Shown here piece after piece: positions 1 through 6,637 of a stretch of DNA of 9,649 nt. The first letter of the stretch is position 1. Every line of letters starts with the position of its first letter. The stretch is from assembly GCA_036477795.1 (NCBI GenBank), contig JAZGDL010000300.1, positions 1 through 9,649 of the forward strand, written 5' to 3'. The stretch comes from JAZGDL01 sp036477795. GTDB taxonomy: Bacteria; Planctomycetota; Phycisphaerae; UBA1845. The position numbers and the translations under genes were made by a program. The notes below the pieces were generated by a model, which was given only the letters and a program-made list of their open reading frames with translations, was not told the DNA's origin and did no database searches.

Positions 1-951
1 GCCTGCCCCGGGACCGACACCTGCAAACTGGGCATCGCCTCGTCACGTGGGCTGGCCGCCGAATTGAGGACCCGCCTGGCTGAAAAGAGCTTCCAGATGG
101 ACCAGGCCATCCAGGACCTGCACATAAAGATCAGCGGCTGCTTCAACAGTTGCGGGCAGCAGCACGTCAGCGACATCGGATTCTACGGCGTCAATCGCAT
201 CATCCATGGGTTCCAGGTCCCGCACTTCCAGGTCGTCCTGGGCGGGCAGTGGGAGGAGAACGGCGGCTCTTACGGCCTGCCGATCGTGGCCATTCCTTCA
301 AAGCGGATCCCCGACGTCCTGGAGCGCATCACGGACCATTACCTGCGCATGCGCCAGAAGGGTGAACGGTTCGTCCAGTTCGTTCAGCGCGTCGGCAAGT
401 CCCAGATCCGCCAGGTGCTCGACGACCTGATCCGGGATCGGCCGGAGCATGATGAGGAGCCTTCCTTCTACACCGACTGGGGTGATCCGCGAGAATTCAG
501 TACGGGCGACATAGGCGTGGGCGAGTGCGCCGGCGAGGTAGTGTCAGCCTACGAATTCGCCATGACCGAGGTCGAGCGGATGGTGTTCGAGGCCCAGATA
601 CTCCTGGACGCCGGCAACATCCAGCGAGCTGGAAAGGAAGCCTACGAGGCCATGCTCAAGGCTGCCAAGGCCCTGGTGCAGATCCAGTACGACGATGTTT
701 CCAACGACCCCGAGGAGATCGTCGACGAGTTCCGGGAGCGTTACTACGACACTAAGCGCTTTTTCGATCCGTACGCCGGCGGCAAGTTCGCCAACTACCT
801 GTTCGCCGCCCACAAGAAGGCCGGCACGCAGTTTACGTCCGAATCGGCCCACCATACCATCGAGGAGGCTCAACTGTTCATCGAGGCCGTGCACAGTTGT
901 TACAACCGCATACGCTTGGAGTCGGTATCAATCACCGATGCGAAAGCGTAA
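1..951 (+). CDS. Nitrite/sulfite reductase (siroheme, [4Fe-4S]), C-terminal part, with a helical HEPN-like C-terminal extension
   Basis: The gene is open at the left edge; 316 codons are visible in frame 1 and end in TAA. The first visible residues, ACPGTDTC, give a C-x5-C pair (codons 2 and 8). GCFNSC at codons 46-51 gives the second pair, C-x3-C. Together these four cysteines are the classic ligands of the [4Fe-4S] cluster coupled to siroheme in ferredoxin-type nitrite and sulfite reductases, which reduce nitrite to ammonia or sulfite to sulfide with six electrons in the cytoplasm. Codons 52 to about 135 complete the reductase fold. After a linker with the motif GVGECAGE (near codons 171-178) come roughly 130 mostly helical residues, including a segment rich in Ala and Lys (AYEAMLKAAKAL), which resemble HEPN-type helical bundles. 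That assignment is an inference. No RNase-type R-x4-6-H motif is evident. Whether the substrate is nitrite or sulfite cannot be decided here. The TTG at position 64 is internal and not the real start. Confidence 0.93.
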   Translation, partial: ACPGTDTCKLGIASSRGLAAELRTRLAEKSFQMDQAIQDLHIKISGCFNSCGQQHVSDIGFYGVNRIIHGFQVPHFQVVLGGQWEENGGSYGLPIVAIPSKRIPDVLERITDHYLRMRQKGERFVQFVQRVGKSQIRQVLDDLIRDRPEHDEEPSFYTDWGDPREFSTGDIGVGECAGEVVSAYEFAMTEVERMVFEAQILLDAGNIQRAGKEAYEAMLKAAKALVQIQYDDVSNDPEEIVDEFRERYYDTKRFFDPYAGGKFANYLFAAHKKAGTQFTSESAHHTIEEAQLFIEAVHSCYNRIRLESVSITDAKA

Positions 952-974
952 GGGTCAGGCAGAGTTTGCTTGGT

Positions 975-1105
975 AGTACAGCGTTTGTCGATTTAGTCGT
1001 TTGGAGCGCTCCCTGATGTAGCGCCACCCCATGTGGGTGGCGCAGAACGAGGGTGCGCCACCCACAAGGGGTGGCGCTACAGCATAAATCGACAGCCCCT
1101 GTACT
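975..1105. repeat. Nested inverted repeat (REP/fold-back-like element) between convergent genes
   Basis: The inner arms 1017-1044 and 1054-1081 are inverted copies, 27 of 28 bases matching, around a 9-nt centre. Each arm is itself a hairpin: GCGCCACCC (1021-1029) pairs with GGGTGGCGC (1035-1043), and the same pair recurs at 1055-1063 and 1069-1077. Outside these, 975-995 and 1085-1105 form a second inverted pair with 18 of 21 bases matching. A 10-bp perfect palindrome, GGAGCGCTCC, sits at 1003-1012. The structure lies between two genes that converge (stops at 951 and 1155), so it could end transcription in both directions, although there is no T-run. Twin hairpins in inverted order are typical of REP doublets mobilised by RAYT transposases and of small fold-back elements. 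Membership in such a family is inferred. Confidence 0.85.
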
Positions 1106-1154
1106 GCTAATTCGTGGGCCGCCTGTTACGCTTTACACTGCTTGGTGTGACCGA

Positions 1155-4031
1155 CTATTCGAACAGGGTGTCGGCCGGGATCACCTTCACCCGCTCCGCG
1201 GGAAGGTTTAGGGGCCAGTCCTGTATGACGGCGTCTTCGTCGGCCAACTCCGGTTTCGGGGTGTTGTAGGTCATGGGCGAGCTCTGATTGCTTACCAGCC
1301 GTTGCTGCAGGTCGCGGGCATCCTTGGTGACGAACACGAATTTGACGTCCCTGGTCTGCAGGTGCTTGCGTATCGCCTGGTTCACATCGTTAAGAGTCAA
1401 TCTGCCCAACTCCGCACGCACATAATCGGCGAAAACCGCGATACCATAGTATTTGCTGTCCAGGGCGTAGCCCAGTTGCCGTGACTGGGTCTTGACCAAC
1501 AGGCTCACAAACTTATTCAGGTAGCTGCGGGTGGCTTCGAAGTCCTTCCGGCTCATCCCGGACTTGACCAGCTTGTCCAACTCATGCATGGCTACGCGGG
1601 TGGCGAAGTGAGCGTCGTTGTTGGAACGTAGAGGCCGGATCCAGACCTGGAAAATCTGGTGCCGCCGACCCAGGTTGGCATCGGGATGGAACCTGTACAT
1701 GCCGCGCGGGAAATACTCGATATATGCGTAGTCGCCGTAGTTCATACCGCGGGTTTCCCTGATCCGCTTGTAGAGATGGCTGTTGCTGCTGCGGTGCTCG
1801 CCCAGCCAGGATCGCACCAGCCACAGGGCCACCCAATCGGAATCACCACGTCGCAGGTCGATGGGGAAGCCGAACGAGACGGCCACGGCGAGCGTTTCCT
1901 TCTCTACGATGATGGCTTCACGGCCTTCGATTGGGGGCGGCTCGGTGAGCGTAAGTAAATCGCGCGAGCCTCGCGGCAGTTTGGCAAGATCGCGCTCGAG
2001 CTGCCGGGAGAAAGCCTTGGGATAGCCGCCGGCCAGACCGACGGTGAGGTTTTCGGTCGTGTAGTAGCGATGATAGAAGTCCTTCACATCCTCCAGTGTC
2101 AAAGCCTCGAGTTGCCTGGTGCCGCCCAGGGTCAGGCTGCCGTAGGGATGTTCCGGCCCGTAGATGAAGCTGTAGAGCACCTCCTTGCCCAGCTCCTCGT
2201 CGTTGTTTCCCACCAGGTTGGTGCGGATGGCGTTGATCGTCTGGGTCTTGATGCGCTTGAAATCCTCCTCGCGCCAACCGGGCGTAAGCAATTGTTCCTT
2301 GGCGGTGCGGTACCAGCCCTCCAGGTTGTCCCGATGGACGGAGCCGGCCAGCCGGGTCATCTCCTTGTCCACCTGGGCGCCGAAGCCGGCGGCCATGGGG
2401 TAGAGCGTGTCGTTGATCTCTTCGATGGTGTGGGCCACCGAACCACCGTCGGTCACCATGGCTGCGGTCAACGCCGCCAAGCCCTTCTTGCCGGGCGGAT
2501 CATAGGCTGCCCCCACACTGAATAGCAGTGACACGTCCACGAGCGGAGCACTGCCGGGCATCTCCACCAATTTGAGCTCGACAGGCTGGGAAGCGCCACG
2601 CCCGGCGATGATCTCGTCGATCGATGCCCCGCCTTCCAATCCTTCGAGGGCCGGGCTGTGGGACAGGCTTACGGTCACTCGGCCGGCGTCGGTGAAGTAC
2701 TTGTTGGCGTACAGAAGGATGTCGTCGGCATTGATGCTGTCATAGACGCGGTATACGTCGTTAATGGTTTCCGGCGTGCGCTCAAAACGCACGTATGAGG
2801 CCAGGATGGAGCCGATGGATTGGGAGTTGTCCATGCGTCCGACAAACTGGTACTTCAGGCGGGATTTGACCGAGGCCAGCCGTTCCTCATCCACGTGGGC
2901 CGTGCGGGCGTCGGCCACGCTGTTGAGGATGGCGTCCCTCACCGCCGCGGCTGATTCCGCATCGATCACTCGTGCGCCGATCATCAGCAGGAAAGGATCT
3001 TCCCGGTCAGGAAAGTAAGGAAACAACTGATCCACCAACTGCTCCTTGATGACCAGTTTCTGATACAGTTCGGACGTCTGCGAAAAGTACAACTGAGAGA
3101 TCAGATCCATGGACGCCGTGGCTTTTGAGCGGGCGTTGAAACGTGGACCGTGAAACGCCACGATGACCCAAGGTTGGGTGGGGGCGAACCACTCGATGTG
3201 CTCGTAGACGGGCCCGGCGGGGGCCGGTTCCGGTGGGATGTCAACGGTGTAGCTTCCGCGCTGCCAGTCGCCCCAGTACTTCTTGACTAGCCGGAACGTT
3301 TTTTCAGGATCGACGTCGCCCACCAGAATGACCGTCGCTCTCTCCGGCCGATACCATCGGTCGAAGAACGTCTTGGAATAGGCCAACTGGTTGGGCATGT
3401 TCTCGATGTCTTCAAAGAAGCCCATGGTGGTGTGCTTGTAGGGGTGTGTCATGAAGGCGATGTCGCGCATGCGTTCAAAAATCTTCTGCATGGGGTTTGA
3501 ATAGTTCTTGAGGTATTCACCCTTCACCGCCAGGGCTTCGGTGCGGAACTGCTCTTCGGTGTAGCTGAGGTTCTTGAATCGGTCAGCCTCCAGTCGGATG
3601 ACGGTCTCCAGGTCGGCCTTGGTGAATGTAATGTGGTAGTTGGTGTAGTCGTCGGTGGTGTAGGCGTTCTGGTCGGCCCCGGCGATTTTCAGTATTTCGC
3701 CGTAGACCTCGGCCGGGTACTTCTCGGTGCCCCGGAACATCATGTGCTCGAAGAAGTGGGCGAAGCCGGACTTGCCGGGCTCGACTTCGTTGCGCGACCC
3801 GGTCTGCACGGGAATCTGAATGGTGACGATATCCGGATAATCGGTCTTGACCACGATGACCCGAAGCCCGTTGTCGAGATCGCGCATTAAATAGGGGAAA
3901 TCGAATATTCCATCGGTGGTGGGGCGGCTGCGAAGTGTCGTTGCGTCGCCGTATTTGGGTGAGTGAACGTTTTGGCATCCGACAATTGCGACGACCATGA
4001 CCACCGACGTAAGCAGAGTCTTGACAGGCAT
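1155..4031 (-). CDS. M16-family zinc metalloprotease (pitrilysin/insulinase type), predicted lipoprotein
   Basis: The protein has 958 aa and the usual two M16 halves. The N-terminal half carries the inverted zinc motif HFFEH (residues 92-96), preceded by the typical GKSGFAHFFEHMMFRGT context. The third zinc ligand is expected in the segment EALAVKGEY about 75 residues later. In the second half the equivalent position reads GKKGLAALTAAM with no HxxEH, so this half is presumably catalytically silent, as is usual for M16. Near the C-terminus, RETRGMNYGDY resembles the substrate-binding Arg/Tyr region. Members degrade peptides and misfolded or imported polypeptides outside the cytoplasm. I chose the ATG at 4031 over an in-frame TTG at 4088 because it gives a lipoprotein signal (MPVKTLLTS, hydrophobic core, VGC with Cys19) and a GGAG ribosome site 6 nt upstream. 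The gene stands alone on the minus strand, convergent with the reductase and divergent from the acylphosphatase. The substrate is unknown. Confidence 0.95.
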   Translation of the reverse strand: MPVKTLLTSVVMVVAIVGCQNVHSPKYGDATTLRSRPTTDGIFDFPYLMRDLDNGLRVIVVKTDYPDIVTIQIPVQTGSRNEVEPGKSGFAHFFEHMMFRGTEKYPAEVYGEILKIAGADQNAYTTDDYTNYHITFTKADLETVIRLEADRFKNLSYTEEQFRTEALAVKGEYLKNYSNPMQKIFERMRDIAFMTHPYKHTTMGFFEDIENMPNQLAYSKTFFDRWYRPERATVILVGDVDPEKTFRLVKKYWGDWQRGSYTVDIPPEPAPAGPVYEHIEWFAPTQPWVIVAFHGPRFNARSKATASMDLISQLYFSQTSELYQKLVIKEQLVDQLFPYFPDREDPFLLMIGARVIDAESAAAVRDAILNSVADARTAHVDEERLASVKSRLKYQFVGRMDNSQSIGSILASYVRFERTPETINDVYRVYDSINADDILLYANKYFTDAGRVTVSLSHSPALEGLEGGASIDEIIAGRGASQPVELKLVEMPGSAPLVDVSLLFSVGAAYDPPGKKGLAALTAAMVTDGGSVAHTIEEINDTLYPMAAGFGAQVDKEMTRLAGSVHRDNLEGWYRTAKEQLLTPGWREEDFKRIKTQTINAIRTNLVGNNDEELGKEVLYSFIYGPEHPYGSLTLGGTRQLEALTLEDVKDFYHRYYTTENLTVGLAGGYPKAFSRQLERDLAKLPRGSRDLLTLTEPPPIEGREAIIVEKETLAVAVSFGFPIDLRRGDSDWVALWLVRSWLGEHRSSNSHLYKRIRETRGMNYGDYAYIEYFPRGMYRFHPDANLGRRHQIFQVWIRPLRSNNDAHFATRVAMHELDKLVKSGMSRKDFEATRSYLNKFVSLLVKTQSRQLGYALDSKYYGIAVFADYVRAELGRLTLNDVNQAIRKHLQTRDVKFVFVTKDARDLQQRLVSNQSSPMTYNTPKPELADEDAVIQDWPLNLPAERVKVIPADTLFE

Positions 4032-4037
4032 GATGTT

Positions 4038-4041
4038 CTCC
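4038..4041 (-). promoter_or_regulatory. Ribosome binding site of the M16 protease
   Basis: On the minus strand GGAG lies 6 nt before the ATG at 4031. It supports this start, which begins exactly at a lipoprotein signal, over the TTG 19 codons upstream. Confidence 0.7.
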
Positions 4042-4182
4042 ACGTAGTACCGCGTTCCAGTTCCTTGATCCCATCCAACGACCGGCAACGTTTACCATAA
4101 AGGGCGATCCTCTGCCAGTGAGTATGACAACACTACACAAGTGAACGCCCGGGATAGGGGCGCCGGAGCGCGGTTCGATGAA

Positions 4183-4204
4183 CCCACGGATTGCAATCCG
4201 TGGG
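4183..4204. repeat. Perfect 22-bp palindrome in the divergent spacer
   Basis: CCCACGGATTG is followed directly by its exact reverse complement, with no loop base. A perfect 11+11 palindrome is unlikely by chance in about 300 nt. It could be the binding site of a dimeric regulator placed between divergent genes, or a dispersed REP-like palindrome. A second short palindrome, GAGCGCTC, follows at 4213-4220, and the same 8-mer lies in the repeat near 1003-1012. No T-run follows, so a terminator role is not suggested. Confidence 0.8.
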
Positions 4205-4328
4205 CTTTGGAGGAGCGCTCGCGAACGAATCGGTGCTGCTATGTCGGGTGTGAAACCTGACGAGTCGAACGGCACCGGTGTCGCGGAAAACTTGCGTCAT
4301 ACAATGTCGGACAATACGCTTTGAGGGC

Positions 4329-4604
4329 ATGTCCAGGATCAGGCGAACAGTGGTGTTCTCCGGCGCGGTCCAGGGCGTATTCTTCCGGGCGACGACGCGG
4401 GACACCGCCCGGCGGTTCGCCGTCACCGGCTACGTGCGGAATCTGCCGGACGGGCGGGTTGAACTGGTGGCGGAGGGGGAAAGTGTGGAGATCGATTCGT
4501 TCGTGGCCGCCGTGGAGGAGGCCATGGTGGGATTCATTGACAGTACCGAGTCAAGCGAGTTCGACACGCGGGGGGAGTTCAAGGGCTTCGCAATTCGGTA
4601 CTGA
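4329..4604 (+). CDS. acyP: Acylphosphatase
   Basis: This is a small cytoplasmic enzyme of 91 aa, the normal length for the family, that hydrolyses acylphosphates such as acetyl phosphate or 1,3-bisphosphoglycerate to the acid and phosphate. The family signature is complete: GAVQGVFFR (residues 12-20) contains the phosphate-binding loop and the catalytic Arg20, and GYVRNLPDGRVE (34-45) contains the catalytic Asn38. The C-terminus FKGFAIRY matches the closing beta strand. I chose the ATG at 4329 because it places the signature at the usual distance from the N-terminus. A GTG 17 codons upstream would add a tail not expected for the family. A GAGGG lies only 1 nt before the ATG, which is too close to be a good ribosome site, so the start is less certain than the gene. 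It is divergent from the M16 protease, and 237 nt separate it from etfB. Confidence 0.93.
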   Translation: MSRIRRTVVFSGAVQGVFFRATTRDTARRFAVTGYVRNLPDGRVELVAEGESVEIDSFVAAVEEAMVGFIDSTESSEFDTRGEFKGFAIRY

Positions 4605-4612
4605 TGTACCGT

Positions 4613-4633
4613 CAACTCACAAACTCCGAGTTG
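4613..4633 (+). terminator. Weak stem-loop just after the acylphosphatase stop
   Basis: CAACTC (4613-4618) pairs with GAGTTG (4628-4633) across a 9-nt loop, starting 8 nt after the stop codon. The stem is short and no T-run follows, so a terminator role is only possible from position. Confidence 0.25.
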
Positions 4634-4691
4634 GGACGTGGGGTGCGCCGCTCTCTCTGAGCGTGGGGGACGGGACTTCCTAAGTCGAAGA

Positions 4692-4713
4692 GTGCGAGAA
4701 AGGATTCTCGCAC
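4692..4713 (+). promoter_or_regulatory. Strong stem-loop in the leader region of the etf unit
   Basis: GTGCGAGAA (4692-4700) and TTCTCGCAC (4705-4713) are perfect reverse complements around the 4-nt loop AGGA. Outer GTCGA (4684-4688) and TCGAC (4723-4727) could extend the pairing. It lies 129 nt before the etfB start and 88 nt after the acylphosphatase stop. There is no T-run. It may be an operator, a leader RNA structure, a factor-dependent terminator of the upstream gene or a dispersed palindrome. The sequence alone does not decide between these. Confidence 0.6.
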
Positions 4714-4824
4714 CAGCAGCAGTCGACCTTGACGGCTTGGGAGGGTCCACAAGCGGCGTGAATTCGACTAACATGCCGGCTCACGCGGCCGGCGGAGGCT
4801 GCGGTTGTAGGCCGAAGCGACGAG

Positions 4825-4830
4825 AGGAGG
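4825..4830 (+). promoter_or_regulatory. Ribosome binding site deciding the GTG start of etfB
   Basis: A full AGGAGG lies 11 nt before GTG 4842. The spacing is a little long, but the motif is perfect and the GTG begins exactly at the conserved EtfB N-terminus (RILTVIKQVPD). In-frame starts further upstream (ATG 4773 and one at 4638) have no comparable site. Confidence 0.7.
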
Positions 4831-4841
4831 ACAAACGGCAG

Positions 4842-5633
4842 GTGAGGATTCTGACGGTCATCAAACAGGTGCCGGACTCCAACGCCGCCATCAAGGTCAA
4901 AGCCGACGGATCGGGCATCGAGACGGCAGGCCTGAGAATGGTGTGCGATCCATTCGACGAGTTCGGCGTGGAACTGGCCCTGCAGCTTCGCGAAAAGCAC
5001 GGCAACGTCGATGACATCGTAGCCATCTGTCTCGGCGGAGACAAAGCCGCCGAGGCCATCCGCACGGCGCTGGCTATGGGCGCGGATCGGGCGGTTCATC
5101 TGAACGATCCCAAGTTTGAATCGATGAATGAGCTGTTCGCCGCTTGGATCTTGACCCAAGCGATCAAAAAGGATGAGTCAGGCTTCGATCTTATCCTGTG
5201 CGGCAAATACAACATCGACCTGGACAGCGGCGCCCTGGGGCCGGCCATCGCCGAATTTCTCGATTGGCCTCACGTCGGGGCGGTGACCGGGTTGGCACTC
5301 GCTGATGACGGCAGGTCCTTCACCGCCCGCCGCCGCATCGAAGGTGCTGAGGAGGTGGTCACCTGCGATCTGCCGGCGCTCTTGACCATCGAAAAGGGGC
5401 TGGTCGAACCTCGCTACCCATCACTGCCCAACCTGATGAAAGCCAAGAAGAAACCGGTGCAGGTGTTGACCGCGGACGATCTGCCGCCAGCGGAGCCGTG
5501 GACCAGGGGCACCGATCTTCTGTCGATATCACCCCCTCCGCCGCGGCCGGAATGCAAAATCGTTGAGGGCCAGCCCCAAGAGATGGCCCGCGAGTTAGCA
5601 CGACTGTTAAGAGAAGAGGCCAAGGTCGTTTAG
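4842..5633 (+). CDS. etfB: Electron transfer flavoprotein beta subunit
   Basis: The protein has 263 aa, the usual EtfB length. It begins with the conserved RILTVIKQVPD strand. Residues 35-49 (CDPFDEFGVELALQL) match the family core with its conserved D-x-(N/E) region. GLVEPRYPSLPNLMKAKKKP (residues 186-205) is the recognition loop that docks onto acyl-CoA dehydrogenases in known ETFs. The nucleotide-binding stretch reads GKYNIDLDSGALGPAIAEFL (121-140) and differs from the DDDxxQ form of mitochondrial-type ETF, so whether it holds AMP or a second FAD is open. The usual C-terminal helix that wraps the alpha subunit is present (about 245-259). EtfB pairs with EtfA in the cytoplasm to carry electrons from flavin dehydrogenases. 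It is the first gene of a tight unit: its TAG is 2 nt before the etfA ATG. The start is GTG behind AGGAGG. Confidence 0.96.
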   Translation: MRILTVIKQVPDSNAAIKVKADGSGIETAGLRMVCDPFDEFGVELALQLREKHGNVDDIVAICLGGDKAAEAIRTALAMGADRAVHLNDPKFESMNELFAAWILTQAIKKDESGFDLILCGKYNIDLDSGALGPAIAEFLDWPHVGAVTGLALADDGRSFTARRRIEGAEEVVTCDLPALLTIEKGLVEPRYPSLPNLMKAKKKPVQVLTADDLPPAEPWTRGTDLLSISPPPPRPECKIVEGQPQEMARELARLLREEAKVV

Positions 5634-5635
5634 CA

Positions 5636-6622
5636 ATGGCAAAGAACGTTCTTGTCTACGTGGAACAACGCGGCGGGAAAACTCTCCCCGCCACCTTTCA
5701 GTTGATGTATGTAGCCAAACAGCTCGCCGATGGATTGGGCGGAAGTGTCGAGGCCTGCATCATCGGTAGCGGCATCACCTCACTGGCCGACGGAATCGCA
5801 GCTTGCGGGGCAAGCAAGGTGTACCTGGCTGACGATGCCGAGCTGGAGCACTACCGGGTGATGCCCTATACCACGGCCCTGGTCGCGGCAATCGATGCCG
5901 CGGCCCCCAAGATCGTGGTCATGCCGACGACGGCTCTGGGTCGAGACCTGGCCTCACGTGTCGCCGCCCGCAAACGAGCGGCGCTGTGTATCGATTGCAT
6001 ACACGTTGAACTGCAAGGCGACGATCTGATCGCGACCAAGACCATGTACGCCGGCAAGTTATTCGGCAAGTTCCGCCTGTCCGCATCGCGGCTTCAGGTG
6101 GTGACCGTGCGCTCCAACGTCTATCCCGCAGCCCAGCCGCAGGACGGAGCCGCCGCCGAAACCGTCTCGATCGCGCCGGCTCTGCGCCCCGAGGACGTAC
6201 GTCTCAAGCTCGACGAGATCGCCTCCACGTCGAGAGGTGTCAAGGACGTCACCGAAGCCGACGTCGTCGTTTCCGGGGGAAGATCGCTGAAGTCCGAGGA
6301 GAATTTCAAGATCATTTTCGAGCTGGCGGAGGTGTTGGAGGGCGCGGTGGGTGCTTCCCGTGCCGCTTGCGACGCCGGCTATCAACCCCACGGCCGGCAG
6401 GTCGGCCTGACCGGCAAGGTGGTCACCCCGGCGTTGTACATCGCTTGCGGCATCGACGGGGCCATCCAGCATTTAGCCGGCATGCGCGGCAGCAAGGTCA
6501 TCGTAGCCATCAACACCAAGGCCGAAGCCCCCATATTCAAGGTCGCCAACTACGGTTGCGTGGCTGACCTGTTCGTGCTGGTTCCTCTCTTGACGCGGGA
6601 ATTCAAGAAGCTGATGTCATAG
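5636..6622 (+). CDS. etfA: Electron transfer flavoprotein alpha subunit
   Basis: The protein has 328 aa, the typical EtfA length, with no N-terminal ferredoxin extension. The FAD-binding C-terminal domain is intact: VVSGGRSLKSEENF (211-224), GASRAACDAGYQP (239-251), QVGLTGKVVTPALY (255-268), CGIDGAIQHLAGM (281-293) and AINTKAEAPIFKVANYGCVAD (301-321) follow the family signature in order. EtfA holds the FAD that carries electrons from acyl-CoA dehydrogenase-type enzymes to a membrane quinone reductase, which here is most likely the next gene product. The ATG lies 2 nt after the etfB stop and has only a weak, distant purine stretch (AAGAGG, 5614-5619), so translational coupling to etfB is likely. 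The next gene starts 15 nt after the stop. Confidence 0.97.
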   Translation: MAKNVLVYVEQRGGKTLPATFQLMYVAKQLADGLGGSVEACIIGSGITSLADGIAACGASKVYLADDAELEHYRVMPYTTALVAAIDAAAPKIVVMPTTALGRDLASRVAARKRAALCIDCIHVELQGDDLIATKTMYAGKLFGKFRLSASRLQVVTVRSNVYPAAQPQDGAAAETVSIAPALRPEDVRLKLDEIASTSRGVKDVTEADVVVSGGRSLKSEENFKIIFELAEVLEGAVGASRAACDAGYQPHGRQVGLTGKVVTPALYIACGIDGAIQHLAGMRGSKVIVAINTKAEAPIFKVANYGCVADLFVLVPLLTREFKKLMS

Positions 6623-6637
6623 GGCTTGGTGTAACCA

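Larger units (their letters stand above)
4032..4328. other. Divergent intergenic spacer (297 nt)
   Basis: This spacer separates the start of the M16 protease (-) from the start of the acylphosphatase (+), so promoters for both must lie here or close by. No pair of sigma70-like boxes is convincing on either strand. The only clear structure is the 22-bp palindrome at 4183-4204, followed by an 8-bp GAGCGCTC palindrome at 4213-4220. No small gene is supported: the open frames running through it are extensions or shadows of the neighbours. Confidence 0.6.

Noticed and set aside
1017..1081. CRISPR-like repeat pair
   Set aside because: The two 28-nt units are inverted copies, not direct repeats, there are only two, and no cas gene is nearby.
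2070..2525. 151-aa open frame on the plus strand inside the M16 protease
   Set aside because: It is antisense to a well-supported coding region, has no family motif and no convincing ribosome site.
3583..4275. 230-aa open frame on the minus strand overlapping the M16 protease start
   Set aside because: Most of it is a shifted-frame shadow of the protease N-terminal region, rich in Arg and His as expected for such shadows, with no recognisable domain.
4300..4305. TACAAT as a -10 box for the acylphosphatase
   Set aside because: It has a plausible distance to the ATG, but no acceptable -35 box lies at 16-18 nt and a single hexamer is not enough evidence.
4638..4841. In-frame upstream extension of etfB by 68 codons, including a Gly/Cys-rich stretch
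   Set aside because: EtfB begins at RILTVIKQVPD, and GTG 4842 has AGGAGG upstream. The extension reads through the 9-bp stem-loop and does not look like a protein domain.
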